64,000 bases of DNA from Acidobacteriota bacterium. GTDB lineage: Bacteria; Acidobacteriota; Blastocatellia; Pyrinomonadales; Pyrinomonadaceae. Shown here piece after piece: positions 1 to 8,418 of the stretch (the first letter of the stretch is position 1; each line of letters begins with the position of its first letter). A program made the translations under genes and the position numbers. The DNA lies in assembly GCA_016703965.1 (NCBI GenBank), contig JADJBB010000025.1:620001-684000 (forward strand), given 5' to 3'. The notes beneath the pieces were generated by a model. It was not told where the DNA came from. It saw nothing but the letters and a program-made list of their open reading frames with translations, and did not search any database.

Positions 1-108
1 GCTGTTGATGCCTACGATCAGCCGCGAGCCAAGAGCCCGTGCCCGCCTGAGCAGATCGACGTGACCGGCGTGCAAGATGTCGAAACATCCGTTGGTAAAT
101 ACGATCAT
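1..108 (-). CDS. rfaE2: RfaE2/HldE-C-like nucleotidyltransferase, 5' part only
   Basis: Only the first 36 residues are visible; the gene runs off the left edge. The start ATG (106-108) follows the stop codon of the polymerase gene with no spacer (TAGATG), so it is the next gene of the exopolysaccharide operon. The N-terminus reads VFTNGCFDILHAGH and continues with LLRRARALG and LIVGINS. The HxGH box is the nucleotide-binding signature of cytidylyltransferase-like enzymes. The surrounding pattern is closest to RfaE2 (C-terminal domain of HldE), which adenylylates D-glycero-beta-D-manno-heptose 1-phosphate to ADP-heptose. A glycerol-3-phosphate cytidylyltransferase or a FAD-synthetase-type relative is possible, because the discriminating C-terminal part is missing. 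Confidence 0.75.
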   Translation of the reverse strand, partial: MIVFTNGCFDILHAGHVDLLRRARALGSRLIVGINS

Positions 109-1653
109 CTAAGTAGCCTTAATACCTTTAATACTGCCGGTTTCGATGCGTTTTGCAATGATGTTAACGATCAATATTCCGATAACTGAAATAAAACCGA
201 TCTTAAAGAACACGGGGATTATCGTACCGTAAAACCCCTCATACGAAACAGATGTCAATAGCATGAAAAACAGCGTGATACGCCAGACGATGAGCTTTTG
301 ACCCTCGATCAGCGATCGATAGAAAAGTCGTAGCAGAAATCCCAGCACAAACATTCCTATCGGAATCCCGATTATCCCATAGTTTCGCAGCAGATCGCCG
401 ATCGGCGTGATCGCGTACGACGAGCCCGAATAGTCAAAATAAAGATCGCTGTATTTGCGAGGGTCGGCAACTACAGGTTTGTCCGGCCAGATCACGCGAG
501 GGATCATGAACGTCGACAGATCGATCCAGATATTGTCGCTCAGGCCATAGATCTCTTCGTATGGGGCAAGCTCTTCGTAATTTGAGACGACGACCGCGAG
601 TGTGCTGAGAACGTCGATCCTTTCAGCAAAATTGACGGCGCCGAACGTCAATGTGTCATAAACGTCGCTTCGCCCGACCTGATCCACAGCAGCGAAGATA
701 TTCTCGGTGTATTGTTCGGCACTTTGAGCGTCCTCAGTTCCCTTAACGTTACGAAACGTCGTTCCGTAGATCATTCCGACCGTCAAGCCGATCGTCAGCA
801 GCAGGCCGGAAATCACTCCCTGCTTCATCGAAAATCGCCGTCCCGAAAGGATGAACGAGAATGTAATGATCAGAAAGATCTGGATAATATTGCCGCGGCT
901 GCCCGAGTATAGAAACTTTGTCAGACTCGTGAAAAGCAGCACGCCGATGATCGGGATGACAATAAAATCCAACTTGCTCTTACGGAAGATCACCGACCAG
1001 AGCAGTACACTCGCCTGCACCCAAAATAACGTAGTGAAAAAGATGAGTCCGTCGTATGAGTTGAATTCCGTTACCCTCTGATAGCCAAAGCGGCCGAGAA
1101 CAAAGGCTAGGATCGTATTTGCAAGGCCCGCCAAAAGCAACAAAACGCCCGGCAGCATGAGCGAATCGGGCTTATAGTCTGCTTTTGGAAGCACGTCCGC
1201 TATCCATCCACCGATTTTTGCTCCGACCGGCAGCAAATAGCCCGTCGCGAGTCCCGCATAGCCGAGCCCGACGAGAGCGATGGTCAGCGGCAGATTATAA
1301 TTCGGATCCTGGATAAGATTCTCGAATGAAGGCCTGGACAGCCCGAGCGCAAACGAAAGCCCGCCGACTACGAATGCCGGGAAAAAATAAGAAAGTGTCG
1401 CAAACACAAGCGGATCGACAAACGTCAGTCGCCCGTGATGATACAAATACACGAGCGGTATCGCCATCACGACACCGAGCCCCATCAGCCACGGGACCAA
1501 ATGCAGATTTGGGTATGCGGCGAGCGAATCGCTCGTAAACAACAGAGCCAAAAACGCAACCAAAACCGCCACGCCCATCAGGGCGAGCCCAGGGAGCAAA
1601 GATCTCTCTTTCCCCGTATCTGTTTGAGTTGGGATGTAGCGTGCTGCCAGCAT
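109..1653 (-). CDS. Wzy-like polysaccharide polymerase, multi-pass membrane protein
   Basis: A 514-residue integral membrane protein with about a dozen hydrophobic segments and a long hydrophilic loop at roughly residues 300-400 containing IPRVIWPDKP. This layout, and the position between a flippase and a sugar-nucleotide enzyme in an exopolysaccharide operon, fit the oligosaccharide repeat unit polymerase (Wzy) group. Such proteins join undecaprenyl-linked repeat units on the outer face of the inner membrane. Wzy proteins share little sequence, so the call rests on topology and context. The start ATG overlaps the stop of the flippase gene by one base (TAATG), which suggests translational coupling. 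A ligase of the WaaL type is the main alternative. Confidence 0.7.
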   Translation of the reverse strand: MLAARYIPTQTDTGKERSLLPGLALMGVAVLVAFLALLFTSDSLAAYPNLHLVPWLMGLGVVMAIPLVYLYHHGRLTFVDPLVFATLSYFFPAFVVGGLSFALGLSRPSFENLIQDPNYNLPLTIALVGLGYAGLATGYLLPVGAKIGGWIADVLPKADYKPDSLMLPGVLLLLAGLANTILAFVLGRFGYQRVTEFNSYDGLIFFTTLFWVQASVLLWSVIFRKSKLDFIVIPIIGVLLFTSLTKFLYSGSRGNIIQIFLIITFSFILSGRRFSMKQGVISGLLLTIGLTVGMIYGTTFRNVKGTEDAQSAEQYTENIFAAVDQVGRSDVYDTLTFGAVNFAERIDVLSTLAVVVSNYEELAPYEEIYGLSDNIWIDLSTFMIPRVIWPDKPVVADPRKYSDLYFDYSGSSYAITPIGDLLRNYGIIGIPIGMFVLGFLLRLFYRSLIEGQKLIVWRITLFFMLLTSVSYEGFYGTIIPVFFKIGFISVIGILIVNIIAKRIETGSIKGIKAT

Positions 1654-3866
1654 TATCGATCAGACGGTAAACGGCAAACGGCAATCACGCCGTCTGCCCA
1701 CTGCGGAGCTATCGTTACGCACACATCGTTTATCGCGTTGATAAACCATTTGTTATGCGGACGATGCTCTCTGCCTATATCATAAAATAAAAACGATCCG
1801 ACGTGCAGTCCGTGCCGTTCGAGCAGGACTTTGAGCGTCGAATATGAGTAATATGCGACGTGGTCGGGATGCACGAATTCGACTTTTCCGCGTTTCCCCC
1901 GCAGCCCGTACCAAACGAACCGCATTCCGCAATAGGCGTTCACGGTGGTCAAAACCAACTGCGTCTCGCTGTGCATGAACCGCTTGATCCCGTTCAGGAA
2001 CAGGCCCGGATTATTCAGATGCTCGATCATCTCGCCAGCAACGATGACGTCGAACTTCTCATTCAGATCGAGTTCGTCAAGTTTTTCTAGATCACCGAGA
2101 ACGATCTGTTTCGAATCGTGTGATTCGAGTATCTCAATTCCCTTTTCATCCGAATCAATGCCCCAGACATCACTCGCGATCTTTTCCAGATCGTGGTGCA
2201 GAAGCATACGGTTTTTGATCGAATCTTCGGTGTACGGATAGTTCGTACAGCCGAGATGGAGCACGCGTTTGCCCGAGCAAATTTCTTTGATCAGGTCCAG
2301 ACGCTGTACTAAGCTGAAGTCCTCGGCCATCGGTAAATAGTAACAAATACCTTTGCTTAGCGGTATTTTGCGAACAGGTCGCGAGCCATTTTCTTCCCGC
2401 CATCGTCGATGAAACCGGTTAAGAAGAGTGCCGACATATGCAATTCCGCCAGCTGCCACGGAGCCGAAAAAGGTAAACCAGGATGGTTGAAGCGTTTTGG
2501 CGAGAAACAATTCGGCTCCGACCGCCGGTATGGCGGCAATCAAAATACGGATTACCGTTGCACCCCAGAATTTCATAAAGATGCCGCCGAGAAAGCGTTT
2601 TTCGATATAGAAAATGAGCGGAATGAATATCAAAACGCCCGCCAATCTTCCCGCTGCGACGCCGTTGATTTGCCACGACTGGCTCATCGCGATCATCGCG
2701 ATCACACCAGCGAACATCCAAAATATCGTGCCGTACGCGTTTAGAGCCGCCGCCTTAAAGCCCTCGGCAACCTGCCATGCGATCGTGTTAAGTGCAAGTA
2801 TCGCAAAGGTTACGGTTTGAATGACGAGCATGACGTAACATTCGTCAGCATACCGTTCACCGAGCCAGGCAGTTAGAAATACTTTGCCGCAGACAACTAC
2901 TGAAAGCACGGCGAACACGAGCAAGGTTAAAACGAGCTTCGTCGCTTTTTGATAAAGCTCTTTGAGCTTTTCAGGTTCGTCGAGCAGTTCATTCACGACC
3001 GGGAACATCGCAAGGACGAGGCTTGCTGTGAAAAGGTGCAAATAGAGAGCGAGCGTCATCGGGATGACGTAATACGCCATAGCTTCGCCGCCGAAATTTC
3101 GCAGTATCCAAACACGCTCAAAGAAAAGCAGCAAGGTTCCGAACAGCTGATAGCCGACGATCCCCAAAGCGTATTGCCTGACCGATCGCCAGATCTCAGA
3201 CGGAATTTTCAACGTGAGGCGGCATTCCGGTATTAGATGCCGGGCCGCAAAGAATGAAACAACGCCGACAATTGACCACGTTACGAGATTCCAAGCCAGC
3301 AATGCGATCCATCCATAGCCGAGAAGGACGATGGCGATGCTGCCGAGGCTGAACGAGACACTAGTGAGATTGGCGAGCAGTAAATACCAGTCGAATCTGT
3401 GAATTCCCTGTAATGCGAATTGAAACACCTGAGCCATGAAGATACTCAAAATCGTCGCGCACGCGATGTAGATCCCGGTGACCGCCTGATCCTGCATCTG
3501 CTCAGGGATCCGGAGTGCGTCGACGACAATGGGGCGAGCGAAGATGAAGGCGATCAGCGATACAACCAGAGTGGTCGAGACTCCGAAAATGATCGTTGCC
3601 GAGATCATCGGCGAGATCTTTTCATTCTGACCGGTCGCCCGGTATTCGGCGACGTATTTGGCGGCAACTTTGCCGATGGCTGTCGTGAAAAAATAGGCGA
3701 TAAAACTGAGGACCGCGGCGAGAACGCCGTATTGCTCGTCCCCGAGCCGTTTTATGACGATCGGCGTCGCGATCATCGTCGGCACGATCGGCAGCAGCCA
3801 CGACAGCACGCCAAAAATGCTGTTGCGAAAGAAGCGTTTTCGTCTGTCGACAACCTCAGTCTGCAT
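1653..3866 (-). CDS. Wzx-type flippase fused to a SAM-dependent methyltransferase
   Basis: About 737 residues. The first ~500 form a polysaccharide flippase of the MATE/MOP superfamily, with about 12-14 membrane segments starting NSIFGVLSWLLPIVPTMIA. It would move lipid-linked repeat units across the inner membrane. The last ~220 residues are a class I methyltransferase domain: glycine-rich RVLHLGCTNYP, acidic VWGIDSDEKGIEIL, and VIVAGEMIEHL. I start the gene at ATG 3864-3866 (MQTEVV), which has GAGGAG just upstream and overlaps the end of the glycosyltransferase gene by 11 bases; an in-frame start lies further upstream. The methyltransferase could have been a separate gene beginning at MAEDFSLV, joined to the flippase by a lost stop or an indel. 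No stop separates them here. Confidence 0.8.
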   Translation of the reverse strand: MQTEVVDRRKRFFRNSIFGVLSWLLPIVPTMIATPIVIKRLGDEQYGVLAAVLSFIAYFFTTAIGKVAAKYVAEYRATGQNEKISPMISATIIFGVSTTLVVSLIAFIFARPIVVDALRIPEQMQDQAVTGIYIACATILSIFMAQVFQFALQGIHRFDWYLLLANLTSVSFSLGSIAIVLLGYGWIALLAWNLVTWSIVGVVSFFAARHLIPECRLTLKIPSEIWRSVRQYALGIVGYQLFGTLLLFFERVWILRNFGGEAMAYYVIPMTLALYLHLFTASLVLAMFPVVNELLDEPEKLKELYQKATKLVLTLLVFAVLSVVVCGKVFLTAWLGERYADECYVMLVIQTVTFAILALNTIAWQVAEGFKAAALNAYGTIFWMFAGVIAMIAMSQSWQINGVAAGRLAGVLIFIPLIFYIEKRFLGGIFMKFWGATVIRILIAAIPAVGAELFLAKTLQPSWFTFFGSVAAGGIAYVGTLLNRFHRRWREENGSRPVRKIPLSKGICYYLPMAEDFSLVQRLDLIKEICSGKRVLHLGCTNYPYTEDSIKNRMLLHHDLEKIASDVWGIDSDEKGIEILESHDSKQIVLGDLEKLDELDLNEKFDVIVAGEMIEHLNNPGLFLNGIKRFMHSETQLVLTTVNAYCGMRFVWYGLRGKRGKVEFVHPDHVAYYSYSTLKVLLERHGLHVGSFLFYDIGREHRPHNKWFINAINDVCVTIAPQWADGVIAVCRLPSDR

Positions 3867-5073
3867 CGTCGAAACACTCCTCATAATGCCGGATCGCGAT
3901 ACGTGCAGCCTCGCGTTCGTCAAAATTCGAGAGGACAAACTCACTTCCCTGTTTCGCGATCGTTTGACGTAATTCCGGATCGTTCTTCAGTTTTAGAATG
4001 GCCTCCGCCAACCCTCGCGCATCGCCCGCTTCGATCAGCAAGCCGGTTTCGCTATCGTGAACAGCCTCAGGGATCGCAAAAATATTGGTCGATATAGACG
4101 GAATTCCCAAAGCCATCGCCTCTAGTAGAGCGATCGGCAATCCCTCGACATAACTCGGAAGAGCGAAAATATCGGCGACACGGAAAAATTCGAGAACTTC
4201 TTCCCGGCTCGAACCGACGGTTGACGAGAGCCGAATCTCGAAATTATTTAATCCGTATTTCTCGATCTTCGCTTTTTCGTCCTTTGTCGACTCAACCGGC
4301 GTCAGCCAGACGCATCGAACATCTGGAGCCTCGGTTTGAATTATCTTCGCCGCGTCCAGAAATACCCAACGCCCTTTGCGGTCGATGAACTGGCCGACAC
4401 ATAGGACGATAAACTCATTTTTAGACAAGCCGTGTTTCGCACGAAGCGACGCGATATCGTCCGTTCTGTCGAGCACCGTACGGATTTGCGGCGGATTGAC
4501 GCACGTGTATGTGACAGGAATTTTCTCCCAAAATTCCTGCGTAACTAGATATCGGACTTTTTCCTTTGTGTCTTTGTTCGAAGCAAAGATGTGGAAGCTC
4601 TCCAGGCGAGATAAAAGCTGCATTCGGGCTGTCCAAACGCTCTCACGCCATTTCGCAGCGTTAATTGCGTTGTGCATCGTGACGAAGACGTTGGCCTTTC
4701 GCATCGCCAGCAGTACAAAAAACTGCCACGACTGCCACGGTGCGGCTTCGATATGGAGAATGGAATTGTTGAGATTGTACTGCTTGAGGAATCGCAGTGT
4801 TTTGATCTCGCAACTGATCCGGCTCAATTGCCGCTCGATCTTTCGCTTTATGGTGGGAGCTTGCCCGAGGTCGATCACAAAATCTATGAACTCAATTGTT
4901 ACGCCGATCTGTCTGAGAAAACCGATCATTTCGGGCGAGGAATTACGCGGCAAAATGACGATCACGTCCCAGTCTTTCAAGGCTTCTTTCATGATCGCCA
5001 TGAAATATACCTGTGCGCCGCCCCATTCCAAATAGGTCCAGAAAAAGATCAGTTTGCGGCGGATTTTAGTCAT
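3856..5073 (-). CDS. Glycosyltransferase, family 4 (GT-B fold)
   Basis: About 405 residues, a retaining GT-B glycosyltransferase that would add a sugar to the lipid-linked repeat unit in the cytoplasm. The N-terminal half has the acceptor-side motif WTYLEWGGAQVYF. The C-terminal half has the donor-binding module, with FIVLCVGQFIDRKG and the family signature EGLPIALLEAMALGIP followed by TGLLIEAGD. ATG 5071-5073 (MTKIRRKL) is preferred over an in-frame start 48 bases upstream, because it gives the usual 8-base overlap with the preceding gene and begins directly before the first beta strand. Donor and linkage cannot be read from sequence. Confidence 0.88.
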   Translation of the reverse strand: MTKIRRKLIFFWTYLEWGGAQVYFMAIMKEALKDWDVIVILPRNSSPEMIGFLRQIGVTIEFIDFVIDLGQAPTIKRKIERQLSRISCEIKTLRFLKQYNLNNSILHIEAAPWQSWQFFVLLAMRKANVFVTMHNAINAAKWRESVWTARMQLLSRLESFHIFASNKDTKEKVRYLVTQEFWEKIPVTYTCVNPPQIRTVLDRTDDIASLRAKHGLSKNEFIVLCVGQFIDRKGRWVFLDAAKIIQTEAPDVRCVWLTPVESTKDEKAKIEKYGLNNFEIRLSSTVGSSREEVLEFFRVADIFALPSYVEGLPIALLEAMALGIPSISTNIFAIPEAVHDSETGLLIEAGDARGLAEAILKLKNDPELRQTIAKQGSEFVLSNFDEREAARIAIRHYEECFDDAD

Positions 5074-5992
5074 CGACGACGGCCGAGGCGAACGTTTTGT
5101 TGAGCGGCGGCTCCGGAGCATCGCTCACGGTCTTGTAGCTTTTGGTAACGCCCGCACGGACGAGGAACACGCAAAAGCCAACGAAACCCACTAGTTTTGA
5201 CGGAGCGCCCTCCAGATACGCGTACAATCGCCTTCGCAGATTGTGGCCATTTCCGAGGTCGGTGACAAGCACCTTCAACGCTTTTTTCAGCCCCATTTTC
5301 TTGACGCGCGGCGGGATCGTGTTTGGTAAGCAAAAAACGCGGGCTCGCGGGTCGATCAGCAGCTTCCAACCGAGGCGTTTGAGTTTCGGTGTGAAGACGG
5401 CGTCGCCGAAATTTGGGTATTTCTTAGAATCCATCAAACCGCCTTCAGCAAACGCCCCGACGGGCACGAGAACGCAGTTCCCGACGATCAGATCTACATT
5501 CCACGGCTTGTTTGGAACCGTCCAAACCGTCTGTTGAGACCAATGCCGCCAGTCGCCGTACCAAGTGTCCCAAACCGGAGCGATCTGAAAAAGTTTGTGC
5601 GGCGTGTCCCAAAGCATCAGCAGCGAGCCGACGATCGATCGCTCATGTTTTCGAGCGGTTTCGACCATGAAAACAAGAAAATCCTGATCGAACACGGCAT
5701 CGTCATTTATCATCAGGACAAAAGCCGGATCGTGCTTCAGACCTGCTCGAACGCCGACATTTGTGCCTTCCGTGTACCAGAGATTTCCGTCGCCTTGCAC
5801 CACTTCAACCTCAGGAAACTGAGCCGCGATCGCCTCGCTTGTTCCGTCGGACGAACCGTCATCAACGATCACGACATGAACGTCGAGGCCCGTCGTGTTA
5901 AGCCGCGACAGGCTTTTGAGGCATTTTAGGGTTATGTCTTTGCGGTTATGAACAGGCGCGACTATTTCGACCCTGATGCGTTCGTCGATCAT
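5066..5992 (-). CDS. Glycosyltransferase, family 2 (GT-A fold)
   Basis: About 308 residues. The N-terminus VEIVAPVHNRKDITLKCL and VVIVDDGSSDGT are the nucleotide-binding strands of GT2 enzymes, and MINDDAVFD supplies the metal-binding acidic motif. It resembles rhamnosyl/hexosyltransferases of the WcaA/RfbF type, which transfer a sugar from an NDP donor to the growing repeat unit. The start ATG (5990-5992) overlaps the TGA of the dehydrogenase gene as ATGA, a typical coupled arrangement, so I do not use the longer upstream reading. Specificity is unknown. Confidence 0.88.
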   Translation of the reverse strand: MIDERIRVEIVAPVHNRKDITLKCLKSLSRLNTTGLDVHVVIVDDGSSDGTSEAIAAQFPEVEVVQGDGNLWYTEGTNVGVRAGLKHDPAFVLMINDDAVFDQDFLVFMVETARKHERSIVGSLLMLWDTPHKLFQIAPVWDTWYGDWRHWSQQTVWTVPNKPWNVDLIVGNCVLVPVGAFAEGGLMDSKKYPNFGDAVFTPKLKRLGWKLLIDPRARVFCLPNTIPPRVKKMGLKKALKVLVTDLGNGHNLRRRLYAYLEGAPSKLVGFVGFCVFLVRAGVTKSYKTVSDAPEPPLNKTFASAVVDD

Positions 5993-7389
5993 TCGGCGGA
6001 TGTTCCCTTGCTGGAGCTGTGATCCTCGCACCAGATCGAACTTAGACGTGCGTTATTGGCTGCGTCGTCCTCGCTGAGTCCGATGCCGAGATATTTAATG
6101 TGTTCCTTACCTTCAAGTTCGCTGCGGAGAAGGCGCCAGAAATCGACCACTAAAACCTGCGACCATTCATTGCGGAAATCCTTTGCGGTAAGCGACTTAA
6201 ACGCCGGATCAGGAGTCGTGATCAGCACAGCCTCAGCTTGTGACAGGCATTTCTCAATCGAGTCTAAAACGACGATCCCGCGACGAAGTTCCTCGATCTG
6301 CATGTCTGCGGACATCGGATCGTAAGCGACAACTCGGATACCGTTCTTCGAGAGCTGTTTTGCGATGAAAACACCCTGCGATTCTTCGGTAACATGCGAG
6401 TCCGGCTTGTAGCTCAGCCCGAGAATTGCGACCGTTGCTCCTTTCCTTAGCATTGGAAGCAATCTAGCAGCAGTTTTTTCGGCTATCGATCTGTTTTGAT
6501 GATCTGTAGTTTCAGCAAGTTTTGCTTCGACACCCAGTTCGTTTGCGATGAACGAAAGTGCCACGTTATCACGCGGGAAACACGGCCCACCGTAACCTAT
6601 CGAGCCGGTCAGGTATTTGCGACCGATACGCGAATCAAGCCCTAGAGCCGCGGTCACAACATCCACATCGCCGCCGGGCAATTTTTCGCAGATGTCGGCG
6701 AGCATGTTAGCGAAGGTGATCTTTGTGGTGACAAATGTATTTACCGAGATCTTGGTCAGCTCTGCGTTTTCGAGGCTCATTCGAGCAGCAGGCGCGTGAT
6801 TTACCGTCACCTTGTCGTAGATTGCCTCAAGCTGATCGCCTGAACGTTTGTCGAATTCGCCGATCAGCGAGAAATCAGGATTCAGGAAATTGCGAATAAT
6901 GCTGCCAAGTGCAATAAATTCAGGGCTATAGCAAACGCCAAAATCACGTCCTGCTTTCTTTCCCGATTCCTTTTCGAGGATCGGTAGCAATGCCTGTCGT
7001 GTTGATCCGGGCAGTACGGTGCTCGTGAGAACGACGTTGTGATAGCCATTTTTCTTACGCAATGCTTTGCCGATCTCCTTGAACGCCCATTCTGCGTATT
7101 GAAGCGAGAAGGAGCCGCGTTCATCGCTCGGCGTAGGCACGATGACGAACGAAATGTCGGAGCCGAGAACTGCTTCCTCATGGCTGAGCGTTGCCCGAAT
7201 GCGTTCGCGATTTTCCCCGATCATCGCATCGAGTCCGGTTTCCTGAACAGGTGCATGACCGTCGTTTACGATGTCAATGAATTTCTGATTCACATCAACG
7301 CCGATCACATCGAAACCACGGCTCGCGAACACCGCCGCCATGCTTGCACCGAGCTTTCCAAGACCGATAACTGAGATTTTTTCCAACAT
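5989..7389 (-). CDS. ugd: UDP-glucose 6-dehydrogenase-family enzyme
   Basis: About 466 residues, the normal length for UDP-glucose/GDP-mannose dehydrogenases, which oxidise a nucleotide hexose twice with NAD+ to the uronic acid. The N-terminal Rossmann motif is ISVIGLGKLGASMA. The substrate region contains TSTVLPGSTR, and the catalytic cysteine is in GYGGPCFPRD. The C-terminal domain starts near VAILGLSYKPDSHV. ATG 7387-7389 (MLEKIS) is chosen over a TTG three codons upstream. It would supply a uronic-acid donor for the exopolysaccharide. UDP-GlcNAc or UDP-ManNAc dehydrogenase activity cannot be excluded. Confidence 0.85.
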   Translation of the reverse strand: MLEKISVIGLGKLGASMAAVFASRGFDVIGVDVNQKFIDIVNDGHAPVQETGLDAMIGENRERIRATLSHEEAVLGSDISFVIVPTPSDERGSFSLQYAEWAFKEIGKALRKKNGYHNVVLTSTVLPGSTRQALLPILEKESGKKAGRDFGVCYSPEFIALGSIIRNFLNPDFSLIGEFDKRSGDQLEAIYDKVTVNHAPAARMSLENAELTKISVNTFVTTKITFANMLADICEKLPGGDVDVVTAALGLDSRIGRKYLTGSIGYGGPCFPRDNVALSFIANELGVEAKLAETTDHQNRSIAEKTAARLLPMLRKGATVAILGLSYKPDSHVTEESQGVFIAKQLSKNGIRVVAYDPMSADMQIEELRRGIVVLDSIEKCLSQAEAVLITTPDPAFKSLTAKDFRNEWSQVLVVDFWRLLRSELEGKEHIKYLGIGLSEDDAANNARLSSIWCEDHSSSKGTSAE

Positions 7390-7401
7390 AAGATCCAACG
7401 G

Positions 7402-8406
7402 TTACGCATTCCCAAGAGCCGCCGTTTTCGATGCCGCATGCGATTCCCTAACCTGACTCTCGATCCAATCGTAGGTCTTCTTGAGTCCGTCTTCAAGAGA
7501 TATCTCGGGTTCCCAGCCAAGCACTTCGCGGAGTTTCGAATTGTCCGAATTGCGTCCGCGAACGCCTAATGGGCCGTCGATGTGCTTTTTGGTGATCTCA
7601 ATTCCAGCCGCGTTCGCAATGATATCGGCGAGCTGGTTGATCGAGATCATGCGGTCCTGGCCCAGATTGAGCGGATCGGAAAAATCGGACTGCATCAGAC
7701 GATAGAGGCCTTCGACGCAGTCGTCTATGTAACAGAACGAGCGTGTCTGCTCACCATCGCCCCATATTTCGATTTCGTGGTTGCCTGTCAATTTTGCCTT
7801 AGCGATCTTGCGGGCGAGTGCAGCCGGAGCCTTCTCACGACCGCCGTCCCACGTGCCGTTTTCGCCGAAAATGTTATGAAATCTGACGGTTCTCGTCTCG
7901 ATCCCATAATCCTGCATGTAATGCATGCACAGACGCTCGGTGATCAACTTTTCCCAGCCGTATGCGTCCTGAGGTTCGGCTGGGTATGCGTCGGATTCCT
8001 TGAGCGGCGTAACGTTCGCATCTTCCTGCAAATGTTCGGGATAGATGCACGCGGAACTTGTATAGAGATAACGGTTTACGCCATTTTCACGAGCCGCCTC
8101 TAGCGTGTGAAGATTGATAAGAGCATTGTTGTAGAGGATCTGAGCATGATGGCAAGAAATGAATCCCATCCCGCCCATGTCCGCCGCAAGAGCATAAACA
8201 TGATCGACCTCTTTCGACGCTTTCTGGCAATTTTCCCAACCGCGAAGGTCGAGTAGCTCGAATTCGTCCGCGTTCGTTTCTGAAAACTCGGGCAACTTGA
8301 TATCAACACCGCGAACCCAATATCCGCGTTTCTTCAGAAATGTCACAAGATGGCTGCCGATAAATCCGCCCGCACCAGTGACCAAAACTCTAGTCTGTTT
8401 ACTCAT
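7402..8406 (-). CDS. GDP-mannose 3,5-epimerase-like SDR enzyme
   Basis: A 334-residue extended short-chain dehydrogenase/reductase. The Rossmann motif is VLVTGAGGFIGSHL and the catalytic YxxxK is in DAYGWEKL. Several stretches match GDP-mannose 3,5-epimerase (GME), known mainly from plants: AADMGGMGFI, SSACIYPE with the catalytic cysteine, YPAEPQDAYGWEK, RFHNIFGENGTW and GGREKAPAA. GME converts GDP-D-mannose to GDP-L-galactose or GDP-L-gulose. In this operon it would provide an L-sugar donor for the polysaccharide. The family assignment is firm from these motifs; the exact product is inferred. Confidence 0.88.
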   Translation of the reverse strand: MSKQTRVLVTGAGGFIGSHLVTFLKKRGYWVRGVDIKLPEFSETNADEFELLDLRGWENCQKASKEVDHVYALAADMGGMGFISCHHAQILYNNALINLHTLEAARENGVNRYLYTSSACIYPEHLQEDANVTPLKESDAYPAEPQDAYGWEKLITERLCMHYMQDYGIETRTVRFHNIFGENGTWDGGREKAPAALARKIAKAKLTGNHEIEIWGDGEQTRSFCYIDDCVEGLYRLMQSDFSDPLNLGQDRMISINQLADIIANAAGIEITKKHIDGPLGVRGRNSDNSKLREVLGWEPEISLEDGLKKTYDWIESQVRESHAASKTAALGNA

Positions 8407-8418
8407 ACAAAAATCAAC

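Noticed and set aside
3420..4097. 225-codon plus-strand open frame
   Set aside because: Arg/Asp/His-rich shadow of the flippase and glycosyltransferase genes, with no domain.
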